The translations under genes were made by a program, and so were the position numbers. A stretch of DNA of 64,000 nucleotides from Porphyra umbilicalis (Eukaryota; Rhodophyta; Bangiophyceae; Bangiales; Bangiaceae): positions 62,001 to 126,000 of the forward strand of contig KV918769.1 of the NCBI GenBank assembly GCA_002049455.2, given 5' to 3'. Below are positions 29,567 through 41,551 of this stretch, piece by piece. A model generated the notes under the pieces. That model did not search any database, had not been told where the DNA came from, and was given only the letters and a program-made list of their open reading frames with translations. The first letter of the stretch is position 1, and every line of letters starts with the position of its first letter.

Positions 29567-31073
29567 GAGACGCCGTCGGATTATCGCAATTTTGGTTAAG
29601 AAATCGCATCCCAATACGGGCGACACAGCCGGGCTACGAGCACCTCGTCCGGCCTTTGCCTATGAAACAGGAAAAACCACCCCCCCCCCCCGCATACCGA
29701 CAAAACCCTCATACGAAGAGCTTTCTGTCTATGTACTTTTTATGCTTTGATGCCCTGCCACACCATAGTGGCGGTGGCTCGCTCTCGATGCCCGGAATAC
29801 CCTGGTGCCCTCTTGTTGCGCCCACCGTCGATGCCCCCCGGCATCAGCCAGCGACGCCACCCACCTGAAACTCTTCCTTGGTCCAGTGGGAGCCTGTTAA
29901 ATACAAGAAACCCAGCGGGGAGGCGGCCGCTTGCCCGGAGGTGGGTCCTTTGTGGCTTCAAAGGCAGCCAAACGCCATTCTTCGGTACCTGCCCACTGCA
30001 CAGGCAAAAGCCAGAGGCTGGGCAGACCGACTATCTTGGCTGGGCTACTATGACTCTATGAGAGTGCCTCCGTGCATAAATCCTGGTAGCAACCCAAAAA
30101 CATGTCTGTTTTATGGGGGGTAACTGGCCCCGTCGGGTCCCGCATGCCTACCGGGGATGGTCCCATAAAAACTGAACCACAAAGAAGCTAGACCTCCCCT
30201 TACCCTGGTTGTCTTCCCAATGACCCCTACACCCTAAAAAGCTGCCACATCCAGCTCTGCTGGCCGACAGGTGGCTCTCACCCTCCAGACAACCTGCGGA
30301 CGCCGAAGGGGCGTCATGACCCGCTTTGAGTCCTTCGTCCCGTATCAGTGGAGCCTGTGCGGCTGGCAGTTTCGCGCCTATATCACAAAATGGACGTCTC
30401 TTTTTCCCCTGGCACCTTTGGTGGTCGAACCACGTACGCGTTGTAGGAAGAGAAAACAACCGAGAGATGCCGACGAGGTTTTCTTCGGTGGGCATGGGGG
30501 ACCCGACGGGGCCAGTTACCCCCCATAAAACAGACATGTTTTTGGGTTGCTACCAGGATTTATGCACGGAGGCACTCTCATAGAGTCATAGTAGCCCAGC
30601 CAAGATAGTCGGTCTGCCCAGCCTCTGGCTTTTGCCTGTGCAGTGGGCAGGTACCGAAGAATGGCGTTTGGCTGCCTTTGAAGCCACAAAGGACCCACCT
30701 CCGGGCAAGCGGCCGCCTCCCCGCTGGGTTTCTTGTATTTAACAGGCTCCCACTGGACCAAGGAAGAGTTTCAGGTGGGTGGCGTCGCTGGCTGATGCCG
30801 GGGGGCATCGACGGTGGGCGCAACAAGAGGGCACCAGGGTATTCCGGGCATCGAGAGCGAGCCACCGCCACTATGGTGTGGCAGGGCATCAAAGCATAAA
30901 AAGTACATAGACAGAAAGCTCTTCGTATGAGGGTTTTGTCGGTATGCGGGGGGGGGGGTGGTTTTGCCTGTATCATAGGCAAAGGCCGGACGAGGTGCTC
31001 GTAGCCCGGCTGTGTCGCCCGTATTGGGATGCGATTTCTTAACCAAAATTGCGATAATCCAACGACGTCTCAC
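29567..31073. mobile_element. 1.5-kb foldback element with 586-bp inverted arms
   Basis: The arms 29567-30152 and 30488-31073 are near-identical inverted copies. Outer ends are GAGACGCCGTCGGATTATCG and its partner ending CGATAATCCAACGACGTCTC. The direct triplet ACT flanks both ends (29564-29566 and 31074-31076), a possible 3-bp target duplication but short enough to be chance. The 335-bp centre (30153-30487) has no recognisable protein. A poly-C tract near 29680 is mirrored by poly-G near 30948. The superfamily is not assigned; long arms recall foldback or MULE-type elements, while a 3-bp duplication would suggest Harbinger-type. Confidence 0.85.
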
Positions 31074-31481
31074 TGTCCTTGGGAGCGCCGGCCGTACATG
31101 AGCACATCTGACGTGGCTTAATGGACAGCGCGTACTTTTACTTTCACACGCCTATTGGCGGGAAGGAGGCCCGCAGCGGGCGTCAAAGAAAAGAAAAAAA
31201 TCCGGCGAGACGCGCGCCGGGCATGGAAACAAACGAGTCGGCGACAGACACGCCATGTGTCATCGTGCTGCAGACCGCACGTATGGACTGATGGCCCAGA
31301 CACGTGCTCGCGGGCTTGTGCGCCGACGTGGGAGATACTGCTGCGTGTATGGAGTAGACGGCAGACGCACTCCACACGTGAGAACGATGGACCAATGGGG
31401 ATGTGCGAGTCGGACTCGGCAGCGGGGAGGGCCAGACGCGCATGCGCCGTCCAACCTGGACGCACACATACGTCGGACGTA
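31074..31481. other. No gene supported
   Basis: Mixed-composition DNA between the foldback element and the second MITE. No domain-bearing frame, splice pattern or RNA gene seen. Confidence 0.4.
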
Positions 31482-31612
31482 CAGCCGTTCTTTCAAAAAC
31501 CTCGCACGCCAACTGTTACACAACTCTTACAAATCGGCCTTCACGGGGTCGCAGAGGCCGATTTGTGAGAGTAGTGCGACAGTTGGCGTGCGGGGTTTTT
31601 GCGAGAACGGCT
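31482..31612. mobile_element. Second copy of the 132-bp palindromic MITE
   Basis: The sequence matches the MITE at 4304-4435 along its whole length (start CAGCCGTTCT, loop TTCACGGGGTCGCAGA) with scattered substitutions. TA flanks it at 31480-31481 and 31613-31614. The right end lacks the final G of the palindrome (GGCT instead of GGCTG), so it is probably an older, slightly decayed copy. Confidence 0.85.
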
Positions 31613-33326
31613 TAGAAGATGCGCTCTGTTTCTTGCCGTGTCTGCGGTATCGGCACAGAGGCTGATGAACATGCTGTCGTGTCGAGCGCACGAAGGCAGT
31701 CGCCCTCAGTCCTTCTGTTTGCACTTCTGCTTTGTCCAATGCATTGCTGCACCTCGTTGTGCAGCTGCGGCACGCACCGGACACGCGCAAGGCTCATAGT
31801 CCAATACATGTATGTTCACCAGCAACGGATACGGTTAGCACACGCTCCACACAGCGCGGCACGATAGCCCCACCGGGGGCTATCCAGGCCAACAGGTCGT
31901 CCGTGGCTGAGGACGGCGGAGGGCCACGGGGTCGGCCCAGCCTCGAGCAAATGACGGCGCGTGTCGGCCAGCTCCGAAGAGCGGGGCAAACACCGACCCT
32001 GACAGCTCGCAGTACAACGCAGCACGGCAGCGCGGGGCTTTCCACCACCCTTGGCGTGATGAGGTGGGAGGCGTTCGCGCGTGGCACGCCTCGTTCCAGC
32101 GGGCCATGTCTCGTATTGGATACTGTATCGTCGAGACCTTGCGCGGGGAACCTCCCGTTTTAGGAGCCTGCCGCGACAAGCAATTGAGCGGTCCCTGCGC
32201 CCCGGCAGTATGGCCGCCCAGGATCTCCTGTTTGTTAGTCCACCTCGGGGCGAGCCTCGGGACCCCAGAGATGCTGACGAGCCAGACCACCAACGTTGAA
32301 CACGGCTCTCCACTGAACGACCACAGGCCCAGCAAGGACGGTCCGCTGTCGAGGGTGCCGCTGAAGGCGCGGGACCTGAGCTCGAGATTCACGACATTGC
32401 GGCTTCTCACTGGGCCACGGGGAGGCTGCAGCGACCGAGCTTGGAGCAGCCAACGGCAGCGCTCCACTCCGCTGCGCTGTCAAGGCCCACGTATCCCAAT
32501 GGGCTCCGTCCGCGCGTTCGCGGGGCTAGCGAGCACCATGTTTGGCATGATGCCGGTGCACAGCACACAGCCGTTTTGGTCCGCCGTGCGCGTGACGCGA
32601 GTGCGCTGTAACAGCAAGACCTGGAATAGTCCCGGGCGGGCATCAGCCGTCGAAAAGTGCAGTCTCCAAACCCGCAACAGAAATTCTACGAGGACGGCTG
32701 CCCCGTGCGTGGGCCCTCGTCCAGACAAGCCAAAGAGGCTGGCATGCACCAGCCTCGTTGGCCATCTTGCAATGGCCAGTGTTCTGGCCAGGGATCCGTG
32801 GACCGTCCACCGTCCAGCGGGAAAGCCGCGAATGGGCCACTTTTGGACGGCGGCTCGAGTCGCGATTTTGCCCCCGCTCTGTGCTATCGCTGGCGAAGCT
32901 CATCGCTGGCCAGCAAGGCCTCGCCCAATTGGTCGCCGGGCGCACTTCCACAGCTGCCGTGGACGGAGGTCGACACGTTGAGCCCCCCACTCGCTGTGTG
33001 GAGCACATGGCAGAGGGGTGTGACAGGGACTCTTAGTGGGGGCTGCCGGGCGTGTGCGCGGGCTGTCCGCTGGCACGCCGCAGCCGCGGCTGTGCGGGCT
33101 CAGAAGTGCATAAGAGCGGCGCAGTCAGCGCCCGAGTCCTGATCTCACCTCGTCCACTTCCGCACACTCACCACACGGTCGTCGGCATCACCGCTCACGC
33201 CAGCTCGCCTGCGCTGTTGGCATCTGCTTCCTCGACGCTCCCGCTCCCCGACCCGCGCCCGCTCGCCACCCCCCCTCTCCCCGCTTTCCGCTCCCCGCTC
33301 GCTTTCCGCCCCCCCCTCTCTCCACC
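31613..33326. other. No gene supported
   Basis: Moderately GC-rich DNA with open frames of up to 305 codons on both strands (for example + 32064-32981), none with a recognisable domain or composition typical of the neighbouring genes. It may be decayed repeat. A TATA-like CATAAGAG at 33109-33116 precedes the gene at 33327. Confidence 0.4.
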
Positions 33327-33710
33327 ATGGGCCTCCCTGGCGTCTACTGGCTGTCCCACCTCGAGAACCACGAGCAGAACTGCGACGCGCCGAGGAAGGT
33401 GGAGCTCGGTCTCATCGACGCCCGCTACGCGCGCAAGTGCGAGATCTACTGGGCGTCGGACAAGGACGCTAACGCCAAGTACCTCAACCACGCCGTGTCC
33501 AACTACAAGTCGGCCGCAGCCTACTTCCGGGAAGCCTATGCCCCGGAGACGACGCCCCACATTTACCAGGCGTTAGACCAGGCCATGACGGCGGCCGATG
33601 ATCGGGCCGTGGAGTTGGAGCAGCGGGACTTCAACAAGCCCAGCCACGGCTGCCAATGTGACGTGTGCCGGCAGGTGGTCTACCGCTGCCCGGTGCACCC
33701 CTGGTTCTAA
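33327..33710 (+). CDS. Small conserved-looking protein with Cys-rich C-terminus, function unknown
   Basis: An intronless 127-codon frame starts at an ATG in good context (CACCATGGG). The protein is helical and charged (KVELGLIDARYARKCEIYW; NYKSAAAYFREAYAPETT) and ends with HGCQCDVCRQVVYRCPVHPW, where Cys and His spacing (C-x-C-x2-C-x6-C-x2-H) suggests metal binding. Composition is unlike the low-complexity frames around it, which argues it is real. A TATA-like CATAAGAG lies about 210 bp upstream. I do not recognise the family. The helices could form a TPR- or MIT-like bundle; that is a guess. Confidence 0.75.
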   Translation: MGLPGVYWLSHLENHEQNCDAPRKVELGLIDARYARKCEIYWASDKDANAKYLNHAVSNYKSAAAYFREAYAPETTPHIYQALDQAMTAADDRAVELEQRDFNKPSHGCQCDVCRQVVYRCPVHPWF

Positions 33711-34570
33711 AGACACACCGCCACGGCGCTCTCCCCCTTTCCCCGTTGTCGGGGGCGGGGGTCGGGCGCCGGTTGTACATACTTGTGCGGCGGCCGCAAG
33801 GGTCGTTTTTTGCTTTTTTATTGTGCTTGTTATGGGACGCGGGTGTGATCCGGACGGCCCTTGTTGCGGCGTTCATGAGTCCTTTTTGTTGTTCGTGGAG
33901 TGTCTTGGTGATGCAGATGGCTGGGTGGTGTTCTCGGGTGGCTGTGACGAGAGTGTGTGAGGCTCTTTGAGTAGAGGGAACGTGCCAAAAAAAACAAAAA
34001 CAGAGGGATATAAGAAAGACCTTGCCACCCGTGCTCTGCACGAGCCCATCAACAGGGCGTGTGGGACGCGGGGCGTGGTACCGCATGGGAACGCAGCAGA
34101 CACTGTTGAGAGGCGGAGCACATCAGTTTAGTTGGCCAGCGGCCTAAGACACCCGCGAGCAGAGGCAATCCCGCCAGAGAGCCCCACCGATGCGAGGGAA
34201 GAAGGCACACTGCACAAAAGAGCCAGACGGGGCACCCCCGCAGGCCTCCGCACGACCGTCAACCATCTGGACAATAAACACACCACACCTCACGTTCCGC
34301 CGCCGCTGCCGTTGCATGCAATCACGCCTATCTGCGCGCTTGCGGCGGCGCCTCCACCGCAGCGGGGCGGTCCCCAAACGAGCAAGCATGCACCGCGGCG
34401 GCAACCACACGTCCAGTACACGGCAAAAAAAAAAAAGCAAAGTGCACCGAGTAGGACAGACAAGAAAGACAGACGCCCCACGATCATGTTACGGTCCACG
34501 CCAAACGGAAGCAGCCGTCTTCCCAACCCTTGCCGCCACACCGTCAACGCCCCACCCCCTCGCTCCCCAA
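33711..34570. other. Intergenic 3' regions of two convergent genes
   Basis: T-rich then mixed sequence (33800-34100), followed by GC-rich DNA with an A12 tract near 34425. No gene supported. Confidence 0.5.
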
Positions 34571-36007
34571 TCACACGATGCTAAACTTGGCATTTGCCCG
34601 CCTCCGCTCGTGCCACCGGGGCCCCGGCACGGCCGCAACCTGCCCCCGCCCCCTCCGCCCGTCCCCCCCCTCTTCCACGCTGACTTCCTCGCCTTCGGCG
34701 CCCGCGCGGATGGTGACCACCCCCCCCTCCTGCGCCCACGGCTCCCCGTCGACTTGCGCCGGGCAGCGGACCCCGGGCTTGAGCCGCACCACCGCCAGCC
34801 GCCCCTGCGCAAGCCGCATCGCCGGCACGCGCATCCGCAGCAGCGTGTAGTGGGCGAGGTTGGGCAACGCGAGCACCTCAAACCGCCCATCGTCAACGGT
34901 CATGGGCGTGTGCCCCCGCTTGCGCGCCGCCCGCGCGTTGGGGAAGCCCCACGGCTGCGTGCCGCCGCCGTACGAGGGGATGTTGAGGATGATGAGGGAC
35001 TGGGTGCGGGGCGGCACCGACACCTCCACGCCGTCGACGGTGACGGATTCGAGGAAGGCGGCGGTGGTCATCTTGGAGCCGACGAGCACGTGCTTGGCGC
35101 CGAGCGTGAGGTGGGCGGTGAGGTTGCCGCCGCGCGTCTTGTAGCGGTCCGGGTGGCGCCACCGCTTTTCGTTAAAGGCGAGCTCGACCGCCGCGTCGAC
35201 GCCAAAGGAGATGTAGTTGACCATGACCGGGCGGGCGGTGTGGGACGCGCCGCCCGCGTCGATTGACGTGGAGGAGGCCACCGACGGCACGCCCGTCACC
35301 GACACCCGCCACACGTCGAGGAGGCGCTCGCGCACGACCCCCCGGCCGCGAAAGTACTCGACGAGCGTCGGCAGTGCCGACGAGCCGGGATACTTGACGC
35401 CCCACCCGAGGGCGCGGCTGATATCATTCCCCGAGCCGAGGGGGATGGGCGCGAGCGCCACGTGGGACAAGCCGCGCGCCTCCACGACCGAGGCGACCCA
35501 GGAGAAGGTGCCGTCGCCGCCAGCGACAAAGGCGCGCACGCGCGCGACGGGGCGCTCGCCCGCAGCGGCGGCCGCCACCGCCGCCGACGGCGGCGGCGGG
35601 GTGGCGGCGCCCGACACGGCGTCGAGCCCCCGCCCCGGCCCGCCGTCGGCCTTGATGTCGTACACCGCTTCGGGGCCGAGGAGCTCCCGGAGGACGAGGA
35701 GCACCTTGGCGCCCCGCCGCCCCCCCGACGACGGGTTGACAAACGCAATGATGGTGTAGGCGGCGGGCGCCGAGGGCGGGGGGGGGTGCCCGCCGCGGCG
35801 GCCGCGTCAATCTCCCGCCGCGCCGCCTCGGCAATCGTCGGGTCCGTGCCGGTCGTGTCGCCGCCGCCGGCGGGGGAGAGGAACACGTCGACGGGCTCGG
35901 GGGGGTCATGCCCGGGGCAGGGGGGGCGGGGGGGGGGCGGCGCCCCCCGTGGCGCCGCCGCCGGGTGCCGCCGCGGGCGCCGCGGGGGCAGGCGGCACCC
36001 CAGACAT
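34571..36007 (-). CDS. Diacylglycerol kinase
   Basis: The enzyme phosphorylates diacylglycerol to phosphatidic acid. Catalytic-domain motifs: TIIAFVNPSSGGRRGAKVLL, FVAGGDGTFSWV (ATP-binding GGDGT), PIPLGSGNDISRALGWG. The accessory domain has NYISFGVDAAVELAF, LNIPSYGGGTQPWG and QVDGEPW. No C1 or transmembrane segment is visible, so it resembles the compact plant cluster type. The frame changes at G9 (35778-35786), just before the start of the catalytic domain, where one missing base would restore it, and probably again in the G tracts at about 35918-35938 near the N-terminus. ATG at 36007 (MSGVPPAPAAPAAAPGGG) is the likely start; the N-terminal 60 residues are Pro/Ala-rich and least certain. 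Confidence 0.88.
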
Positions 36008-37203
36008 CCCAGCGGCGGCGGGGCGTGGGCAACGGGGTCAATGCGCCGCCTCGCCCGGGGCCTGCGCCGTGCCCGCCGCCGGCGGTGGCACGGCGACAAG
36101 GACGGCACGCCGACCGCGCCAAGGCAGGGCGGTCGCGGTGGTCGTCGGCGCCAGGCGGCCGTCCCAGTCGGGCGCGCGGCGAGGGCGGTCGACGAGGCGG
36201 GCAGCCCTCCGCCGTCAGCGGTTTGGTCGGCACCGCACACACACCCCGACGTGGAGCGGCGTGGCGTGGCGTGGAATGGTGGCAGGGGCGCCTGCAGCCG
36301 CAAAGGCGGTGCCGCCCGTGGCGGCGTCGCGCGCCCGCCGCCGCCGCAGCGCGCAGACGGGGATGGCGGTCGGGGTCGGGGTGCCTGAATCGCCTGTGAC
36401 AAGTCGCAGGCGCCTTGTGGCAAGCCAAAGTCTGTGGCGGGCCATCACAGCGCCGCAACAAGTTGGTGTGAAAGTAGCAATGCCCATATCGAGTACTGTA
36501 TTGCTCTTATCCAATCTTTGAACGTTCCGGGCATTGTTGAGAATCGAGATTAAGGTGCAGTCGACACTGTCCAAACAGTCATTCCAACCGGATACGATGA
36601 ACTGATGACAGAGAAGTTGGAAAAGACTCTATCTTTACTTTTTCTCAAGGTCAAAATTGGGCAGTCAGTGGTACAGAATTGGAGCATTGAGGGTCTTGAT
36701 ATCGAGATTTACTGTACACCTTTCAATCTATGTCCGATGATCCCGGGGGACTCGCTATTTAACGCCACCCAGTGCCAAACCGCCACGTACCGTCCGTTGG
36801 TCGGGCACTCAGACAGGCATTGATGGTCGCCATCATGACGACGCGTCTGCCTCCTCACAGACGATGCAGCTGCTAGCCTACAGAGATCTCCCGTCCGTCC
36901 CGGGCCACCTCGAGTTCTGGAACAGCCGACTGGCTATGATCTGTCGTCGGCGTGCGCCGCCATCGTTGAAGAGTACATAGCACCGGCAGTTGCGCGCGGC
37001 TGCGCTGGCCAGGGAGCAGCATCTCAGGTGCAGCTTCATCCTCCTTTTTCTATCGACTCCTAGCTTGTTTCGCGTTCTGGACCAAACTACCATACCAACA
37101 GAACGGCACCGCAACAGGTGCTCGACACTGCACGTTCACAGCCTCGGTTCCAGTGCGACCCCCCACATCCTACGGGGCCCAGTAGCAGCGGCGTCCGCCC
37201 GAC
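36008..37203. other. Intergenic, no gene supported
   Basis: GC-rich to about 36400, then AT-richer (36460-36760) without a domain-bearing frame. It contains the presumed promoter of the diacylglycerol kinase and the 3' flank of the next minus-strand gene. Confidence 0.4.
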
Positions 37204-37626
37204 CTACAGACGCGTGCCCCGCACCGCCGACGGCGCCCGCGGGGGCGCAACGGCCCCCCGCGGCGCGTCGAGCACGCCCCGCTCCCCCTCCCCAAACCCC
37301 GACACGGGTGCGTCCACCGCCGACGCTGCTGGCGTCGTCGCCGCGTTGCGGCGAGGAGACCCTGTCATGACCGCCACGGCCGTCTTGCCGCCGCCCACCA
37401 CCATCTGCGCCGCCGACGTGGCCGTGTCGCCCGCGCCCGCAACGACCTTGCCAGCGTCGGCCCCAGCAGTCGTCGCCACGTCGGCGACGGCGCTGCTGGC
37501 GGTGCCGATGATGCCGACGGCGCCGGCGAGGACGCCCGTTGCGGCCCGCGCGATACAGGTACCGGCGGCGCCGACGGTGGCAGCCGCCTGCTTGCCCGTG
37601 TCGGCGGCGTGCTGAGTGGCCGTCAT
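37204..37626 (-). CDS. Ala/Gly-rich small protein, paralogue of the gene at 41552
   Basis: ATG at 37626 (CACCATGAC context) opens a 140-residue protein beginning MTATQHAADTGKQAAATVGA. It aligns with the + gene at 41552 throughout: both share MTA..HA.DT, TVGAAG, AATG.LAGA.G..GTA and VVGG.KTA. Repeated small residues with regularly spaced Thr, Ala and Lys recall LEA-like or membrane-surface amphipathic helices, but no LEA family motif is certain. The C-terminal part is Pro/Ala-rich and diverges from the paralogue. Intronless. Function unknown; a stress-protective role is only a guess. Confidence 0.65.
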   Translation of the reverse strand: MTATQHAADTGKQAAATVGAAGTCIARAATGVLAGAVGIIGTASSAVADVATTAGADAGKVVAGAGDTATSAAQMVVGGGKTAVAVMTGSPRRNAATTPAASAVDAPVSGFGEGERGVLDAPRGAVAPPRAPSAVRGTRL

Positions 37627-38839
37627 GGTGGTTGGGGGAGCGAAGGAAGGCGCCTTGGGGGAGGAGGTGAACCCTAAGCGCGGAAAGGAGGAGAGCGTGA
37701 TGCGCAAGTGGCTGCTGGTGGTTGCTCGAAGAGTGGTTTGGTAGGGACGGCGTTGGTGGGGTGGGTCCCAGATCTGGATGGAACCAACTGCTTTGTATGT
37801 AAAGGCTGCTCACTTGTATTCTACCTCCGCCAACTATACACGCGCTGCATCCAGTCGCCATGCCTGCTGCCCGACACCGGGCAGCCTGCACCGTGGAGCG
37901 GGCGGCGTCGCGTGCAAACGAGAGACAGACGGGCCTCAGCGCCCAAGATAGATCACGTCAGGACCAAAGCGGGAACTCCTGCACATTCGCCGCCTGTTGC
38001 CCGCGTGCGCGCCCCTCGGAGGTCAGCTCGGCGCCGCGCCGGCGGGGCAGCCACTCGCGCCCGCGGGGCGGCGGGCGCCCCGAAAATAATCTCGCTTCGA
38101 ATTGGACCCCACCGCCCGGTCACGGCCCCGCGCAGCGCGTCGTACCCGCCGCGCGGCGGCACGCCGCGCGGCCGACAGCGTACGAGCGCGCCACTGCCGC
38201 TGCCGCCCCAAACGCAGTGGGGCACGCGGGGCGCCGGCGCGCCCTGTTGACCCCGGTAGCCGCTCGAGGAAGCTGACGTGGCCGCCCGGACTCGTCTGCA
38301 GCGCGGCTGTGCACGCGCGCGCGCGTGCCACACCTGCGGACGCGCACGTGTCGCCCGCCCCGTCCCCGCCACGGCGCAGCGCACGGAACGGCCGCGCAGT
38401 GGGACGTCTGGACATGATATCCCTCTTACGAATGCTAGATTCATCATGTCTCGTCAATCGCCAATTCGTCTGACCCATCGTATGATGATTTTTTGTTTGA
38501 GTCGGTAAGAGAAACACTTGAGATTTAAAACATCCCGAACACAGATTTCTGCTGAGCTTGTGATGACGTCAATGTGGTGCTTGTCAAATAAAAACAATTG
38601 CTACTTAAAACGGCTACCCAGTCCAATGCCAGACGCAATGCAGCCAGCATTGCATTAGCCTGTGAAACGACGTTCAGCGACACTAGCGCGAGCTTCCTGT
38701 GCTTCTCTCTTCTCCTCAAAATGCCACCTTACGTATCGGGAAAGCGGAACCTCACGCCCTGCCTCATGGGTCGAACAGGAGCAAAGACTCCTATCTCACC
38801 ATCCATCTTAGGACCAGTGCCCTCAAGTGCTTCACCACT
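37627..38839. other. Intergenic, no gene supported
   Basis: Pyrimidine-rich leader on - next to the paralogue, then GC-rich (37860-38420) and AT-richer (38420-38840) DNA. The frames seen are unremarkable. Confidence 0.4.
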
Positions 38840-39419
38840 TAAAGTCTGTCTCACTCTATTAGTCCTCTGAGAACTGCACTTTTTTTGGAGAGACCAGAAC
38901 TCCGCCGCTACGACCGCAAATGACATGCAGTCTTCACACAAGGGATAGAGACCCCCCAAACCTTTTTACTGCAAGAAATGGTACACATTCTTCTGTAGGA
39001 AGCCCTTCAACGGCACACCTATGTCGAAAAGATACGGCTCAGACGCATCGTTTTCAGGCCTTCCGGCACACTGGGCGAGCCGCACGAGGTCACAGCACCG
39101 TTTCTCGCATTTGTCCCACGTTCATATACCTCGTGCATTCGAGTGCACTATTCTGCGCAGCGCTCCAATCCAACTGGCCGAAGGTAGACGTCCGTAAAAA
39201 GTATGTCGAGAAGAAGCGTAAGCGTTTTGTTGCAGCGATCCCCTGACATTGGGAGGCTACTTAAAAGTTCGCTCATCCAGAAGTGCGATCTCTTGCGCGA
39301 CTTTTGAGATTCAATATCACGAGATCCGGCAGTCCATCGAGTCGCGCGCTTCGTCAGAAGCCGATGAGCGCCTGTGCATGGGAACTCCCAAATTAAATCC
39401 AGGAATGCCCTCGAAAGCC
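38840..39419. repeat. 0.58-kb dispersed repeat, copy B (uninterrupted, inverted relative to copy A)
   Basis: Reverse-complement match to 4070-4783 without the MITE. The equivalent of the MITE insertion point reads GACGTCTACCTTCGG on the reverse strand, with a single TA. Substitutions between copies are spread evenly and include stops in every frame, so it is not an active gene. Confidence 0.85.
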
Positions 39420-41551
39420 TCTTTGAGTGGCTCAAGCCCCATCGCACACCTACCCCCCCACCCTTTTCCCCGCCGTCGCTGTCGTGCCTCCCGCGGTCGC
39501 CGTCGTGGGGCAGCGTGTGTGTGCCACTGCACCGGTGGCCGAAGCGAACTATTCGCTCAAGAAAAGCAACGGCGCCGCCGGGGAGCGCTATGCGGGGGGG
39601 AAGGCGGGGGGAGGGTGGGGGGGGGGGGGGGGAACAGCTGCTCCGCACATCTGCAGTTGCCTTGCGTCGGCGGTGACGAGCGTCGCGCCGGAGGCGACGA
39701 GTGCCGCACTGCATTTCAGCGCGGCGGCTGACGCCGCCGGCGACGGGCGTGCTCCAACCGCCGACGTGGTCGCGTGCGCCGCACCCGCCGTGGCAAGCGG
39801 CGTCAGCGCTACGGCTGCACGCGCCACTGCCAGCGGCGGCACTGCGATCGCGACCGTATTCGCCACCGCGCCTACATCCACCGCCCCGTTGTCGACCCCA
39901 CAGCCCGCACGGGCCAACTGCGTCGGGCCACCACCAGAAGGGCCCGAGCGTGGGCGGGTGGGGGGGGGAGGGGTGCAGGGGTCGGCGGCGGCACTGCGCT
40001 CAGACGGCGCGCGTGCCGGGGCGGTGGCAGCCGGCGCCGACAGCATTAGTCGGAGGCCGCTGCCAGTAAGTAGATATGGCTGACGCTCCTCAGATACTTG
40101 TTCACCGTGAATTCTCTTCCCTTGGTCAGCTGTCACCGTCCTTGCTCCTTATGAATGCGGCATCACGAGATCTCGCTCACGAGGCTAAAAACGTAGCCTC
40201 CCTGTCCTTGCGTTCCTCCCGATTTGGTCAGTCATAAATCGGGTGCTGTCGAGAATCGGGCGGATCGGATGCCCCTGATCGATACGAATGCGGAAGTGGG
40301 CATCAACGGGTGGGATGTGCTGCGCTTCGCGCTCCGTTTTTTCTTCTGAAGACCCGAGGGCCACCCTCTGATACGTCTAGGAAGTTTGGGGTCGATTGAT
40401 GTACATGCGCTGAAACCAGAGCCGTTTTTCCATAGGACTAATACGATGAGATAGACTTTAGGCCCTCCGTCCAGCGCGCAACCCCACGCCTGCTGGACAA
40501 TCATACTCACTTCAGCGGCTCCGCTCCCACCTCCCCCCCTTAGACTGTTCCTCACCCAATACCGCCCTCCCACGTACAGAACCCCTTTCCCGTCGTCCTG
40601 GGACATCGCGCCACATCACCACCTTTGTTGTTACCTGGACTTTGGCATGGTACTTGAGCAATATCTTTTTTCTGAAGCCCGGCGACCCGAAGCCTATGAA
40701 AACAAGTAGTAGTCCTTTAATCGATGAACGAAAATAAGTTCGCGACGAACGAAGTCACTCCGCAAGCGCTTCATTGGTATTCAGAGCCTGCGTCTGTTTT
40801 TTGTTTGGCGGGTACCAACTCCAGACGGTCGGATTTCCGCTGCGCGGCGCGCGTGCGCGGCCGGCCGCGGGCGGGGGACACGCGTGCCGTGGACGTGCGC
40901 GGCGGCTGGGTCCCGCAACGCGCCCACAGCGTGGTCACGCGGCACGCCGGCTACGACGCGGTGGCGGCTGTCGGGGTGGCCACCACGGGGTTTGCACCTC
41001 GGTGGACCGCCCGCCACTGCTAGCGGCGGACGCTTCCGCGCGGCGGGCGACAGTGTCGGTCGCAGAGCGTGGGCCGCTCACTTCCGCTTTGCAGCCCCTA
41101 CCGCGGCACGCCCGTGGCCCAACGTCTTGGAAGTTGGTCGGTTAGGGCGCGTGCCCGCACGGCTGCTGGGCGTGTGCCAGCGTGGCTGCTGCTTCCCGTT
41201 CAGCACACCGGCGGCACCCGCGCCTCCAGTCGCTCGGCGCTTACAAGACACTTGTTTGCACGCGGCGGGCTAGCCCACGGAGCTGCCACCGGTCGCCGGC
41301 CGGGTCGCCGGGAGGCCGCGCTGGGGGTCGCCTGCAAGTACGGGATAAGCGCATCCGCGGCTGGCCAGAAACGCATAAAAGGGGCGGGGAAGACCCCGCC
41401 CAACCCCAACCGTCGCTGTCACCACACCCGCACACCACCAGCCCACCTCCGCTCTCCCTTTCACCACAACCCGAACGTCAACCGCTACCTTTCCCACTAC
41501 CTTCCTCTCCGTCCACCTCCGCTCCTCCACCCCCCCCGCCCCCAAGCCACC
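39420..41551. other. No firm gene; weak Ala-rich frame at 39427-40083
   Basis: A + frame of 218 codons (39427-40083) is Ala/Thr-rich and reaches a strong 5' splice-like site (CCA|GTAAGT at about 40067-40072), but the antisense strand is equally open and no partner exon is recognised. The rest is mixed DNA leading to the promoter of the gene at 41552. Confidence 0.35.
41374..41382 (+). promoter_or_regulatory. TATA-like element of the 41552 gene
   Basis: CATAAAAGG stands in GC-rich sequence 170 bp before the ATG and is followed by a pyrimidine-rich leader (ACCACACCCGCACACC and TTTCACCACAACCC). The position fits a transcription start near 41410. Confidence 0.5.

Noticed and set aside
32064-32981. 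305-codon + frame
   Set aside because: No recognisable domain, start context or composition like neighbouring genes; the antisense strand is similarly open.
39427-40083. Ala/Thr-rich + frame ending at a strong donor-like site, with an equally open antisense frame
   Set aside because: No partner exon or domain on either strand; kept only as a note in the intergenic entry.
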